Source of the DNA: Lachnospiraceae bacterium | GTDB taxonomy: Bacteria > Bacillota_A > Clostridia > Lachnospirales > Lachnospiraceae | Assembly: GCA_021770615.1 (NCBI GenBank) | Contig: JAETQR010000068.1 | Span: 1 to 23,551, forward strand | Direction of reading: 5' to 3' | DNA length: 23,551 nt | Shown: positions 23,269 through 23,551 of the stretch, one piece after another | Layout: each line of letters begins with the position of its first letter | How positions within the stretch are numbered: position 1 is the first letter of the stretch | Translations under genes and position numbers: made by a program | Notes under the pieces: generated by a model | The model's database searches: none | What the model was told of the DNA's origin: nothing | The model's input: only the letters and a program-made list of their open reading frames with translations

Positions 23269-23390
23269 TTATTTACTTTTAGTTCCATCGTCATTAAATG
23301 TTGATTCAGCTCTAAAAACTGGAATTTTCTGTTGAGCTACTTAACAAAGAATGTAACTGCTCCAGCAATTAAAGCTTTTAAACCTCTCAT
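23269..23390 (-). pseudogene. Frameshifted small gene (about 40 codons)
   Basis: ATG at 23390 overlaps the stop of the upstream gene (ATGA) and encodes 17 residues (MRGLKALIAGAVTFFVK) to TAG 23339-23337. In the -1 frame, coding appears to continue directly (VAQQKIPVFRAESTFNDDG) to TAA 23271-23269. One lost base near 23340 would join them into a protein of about 40 aa with a hydrophobic start. It could be a mutated gene or, less likely, programmed frameshifting. Confidence 0.4.
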
Positions 23391-23551
23391 CCCTGCTCTC
23401 TGTCTATTCCTTCGGCATTTATATTATTGCCAGAAACTACTATAACTTCACCTTCTTCAGCAGTTGGGGGTTGAAAATGATCATAATAAGTGGAAGCTGT
23501 TTGCTCCGTCAATATGATATCATTTTGATGATTTCCGTTTCTTTTTCGAAT
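23387..23551 (-). CDS. 3' end of an unidentified ICE gene (partial)
   Basis: The minus strand is open from the window edge to TGA at 23389-23387. It gives 54 residues of hydrophilic protein (NDIILTEQTASTYYDHFQPP, then EEGEVIVVSG) ending GIDREQG. The start lies outside the window, so no family can be named. The stop overlaps the ATG of the small frameshifted gene. Being upstream of the sortase on the same strand, it probably belongs to the same ICE backbone. Confidence 0.55.
   Translation of the reverse strand: MRKRNGNHQNDIILTEQTASTYYDHFQPPTAEEGEVIVVSGNNINAEGIDREQG

Noticed and set aside
1..23551. CRISPR array, tRNA or integrase gene
   Set aside because: No regularly spaced repeats, cloverleaf-like sequence or tyrosine/serine recombinase motif was seen on either strand.

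Overview
The window looks like a stretch of integrated conjugative and mobilisable DNA from a low-GC Gram-positive gut anaerobe, most likely a Lachnospiraceae-type clostridium. The reasons are strong GGAGG ribosome-binding sites, rho-independent terminators, a class B sortase, Tn916/ICEBs1-type transfer genes, a YodL-type polyvalent protein and a Cys-rich KTR protein. No rRNA, tRNA, integrase, IS element or CRISPR array was seen.

Layout. (1) 1-1570, plus strand: an ICEBs1/Tn916-like oriT, a MobT relaxase, and a stub of a following membrane-anchored gene that is cut off abruptly at about 1560. (2) 1558-3877, minus strand: beyond the breakpoint lie a remnant resembling a Cna-B adhesin domain, a lipoprotein, a small Spo0A-C-like protein, a SinR-like XRE repressor with matching palindromic operators, a hypothetical gene and an ArpU-like regulator. 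(3) 4108-7066: an SOS-style module. A LexA/CI-type self-cleaving repressor is transcribed away from an operon of a Y-family DNA polymerase, a LexA DNA-binding domain without protease, and a 79-aa protein. Three spaced repeats sit in the shared promoter region. (4) 7096-10307: an MmeI-like single-chain restriction-modification enzyme behind a YjbR-like gene. (5) 10456-12185: a second mobilisation module with a structured oriT, MobC, a MobA/VirD2-type relaxase and a strong terminator. (6) 12186-19010, minus strand: a cargo island. It has a GntR (YtrA-type) regulator coupled to a 56-aa membrane protein and a chimeric response-regulator remnant, two small decayed ORFs, a Cys-rich KTR gene, and a peptide-detoxification-type module (OmpR regulator, histidine kinase, ABC ATPase, FtsX permease) with two tandem BceR-like operators. 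(7) 19322-23551, minus strand: backbone of a large ICE, with a YodL/nucleotidyltransferase polyvalent protein, sortase B and the 3' end of another gene.

How it works together. Two unrelated relaxases, each with its own oriT, lie within 12 kb. The region is therefore a mosaic or nested set of mobile elements rather than one tidy ICE. The defence gene (MmeI-like), mutagenic polymerase with SOS-type switch, peptide-resistance module and surface proteins are typical passengers. The most informative unexplained signals are the matched operator sets: SinR-like GTTCTWTAGAAC sites, three ACAYTKTGG repeats, and tandem TTACM-N4-TGTAA sites. All functional calls come from reading motifs by eye. No database search was run.
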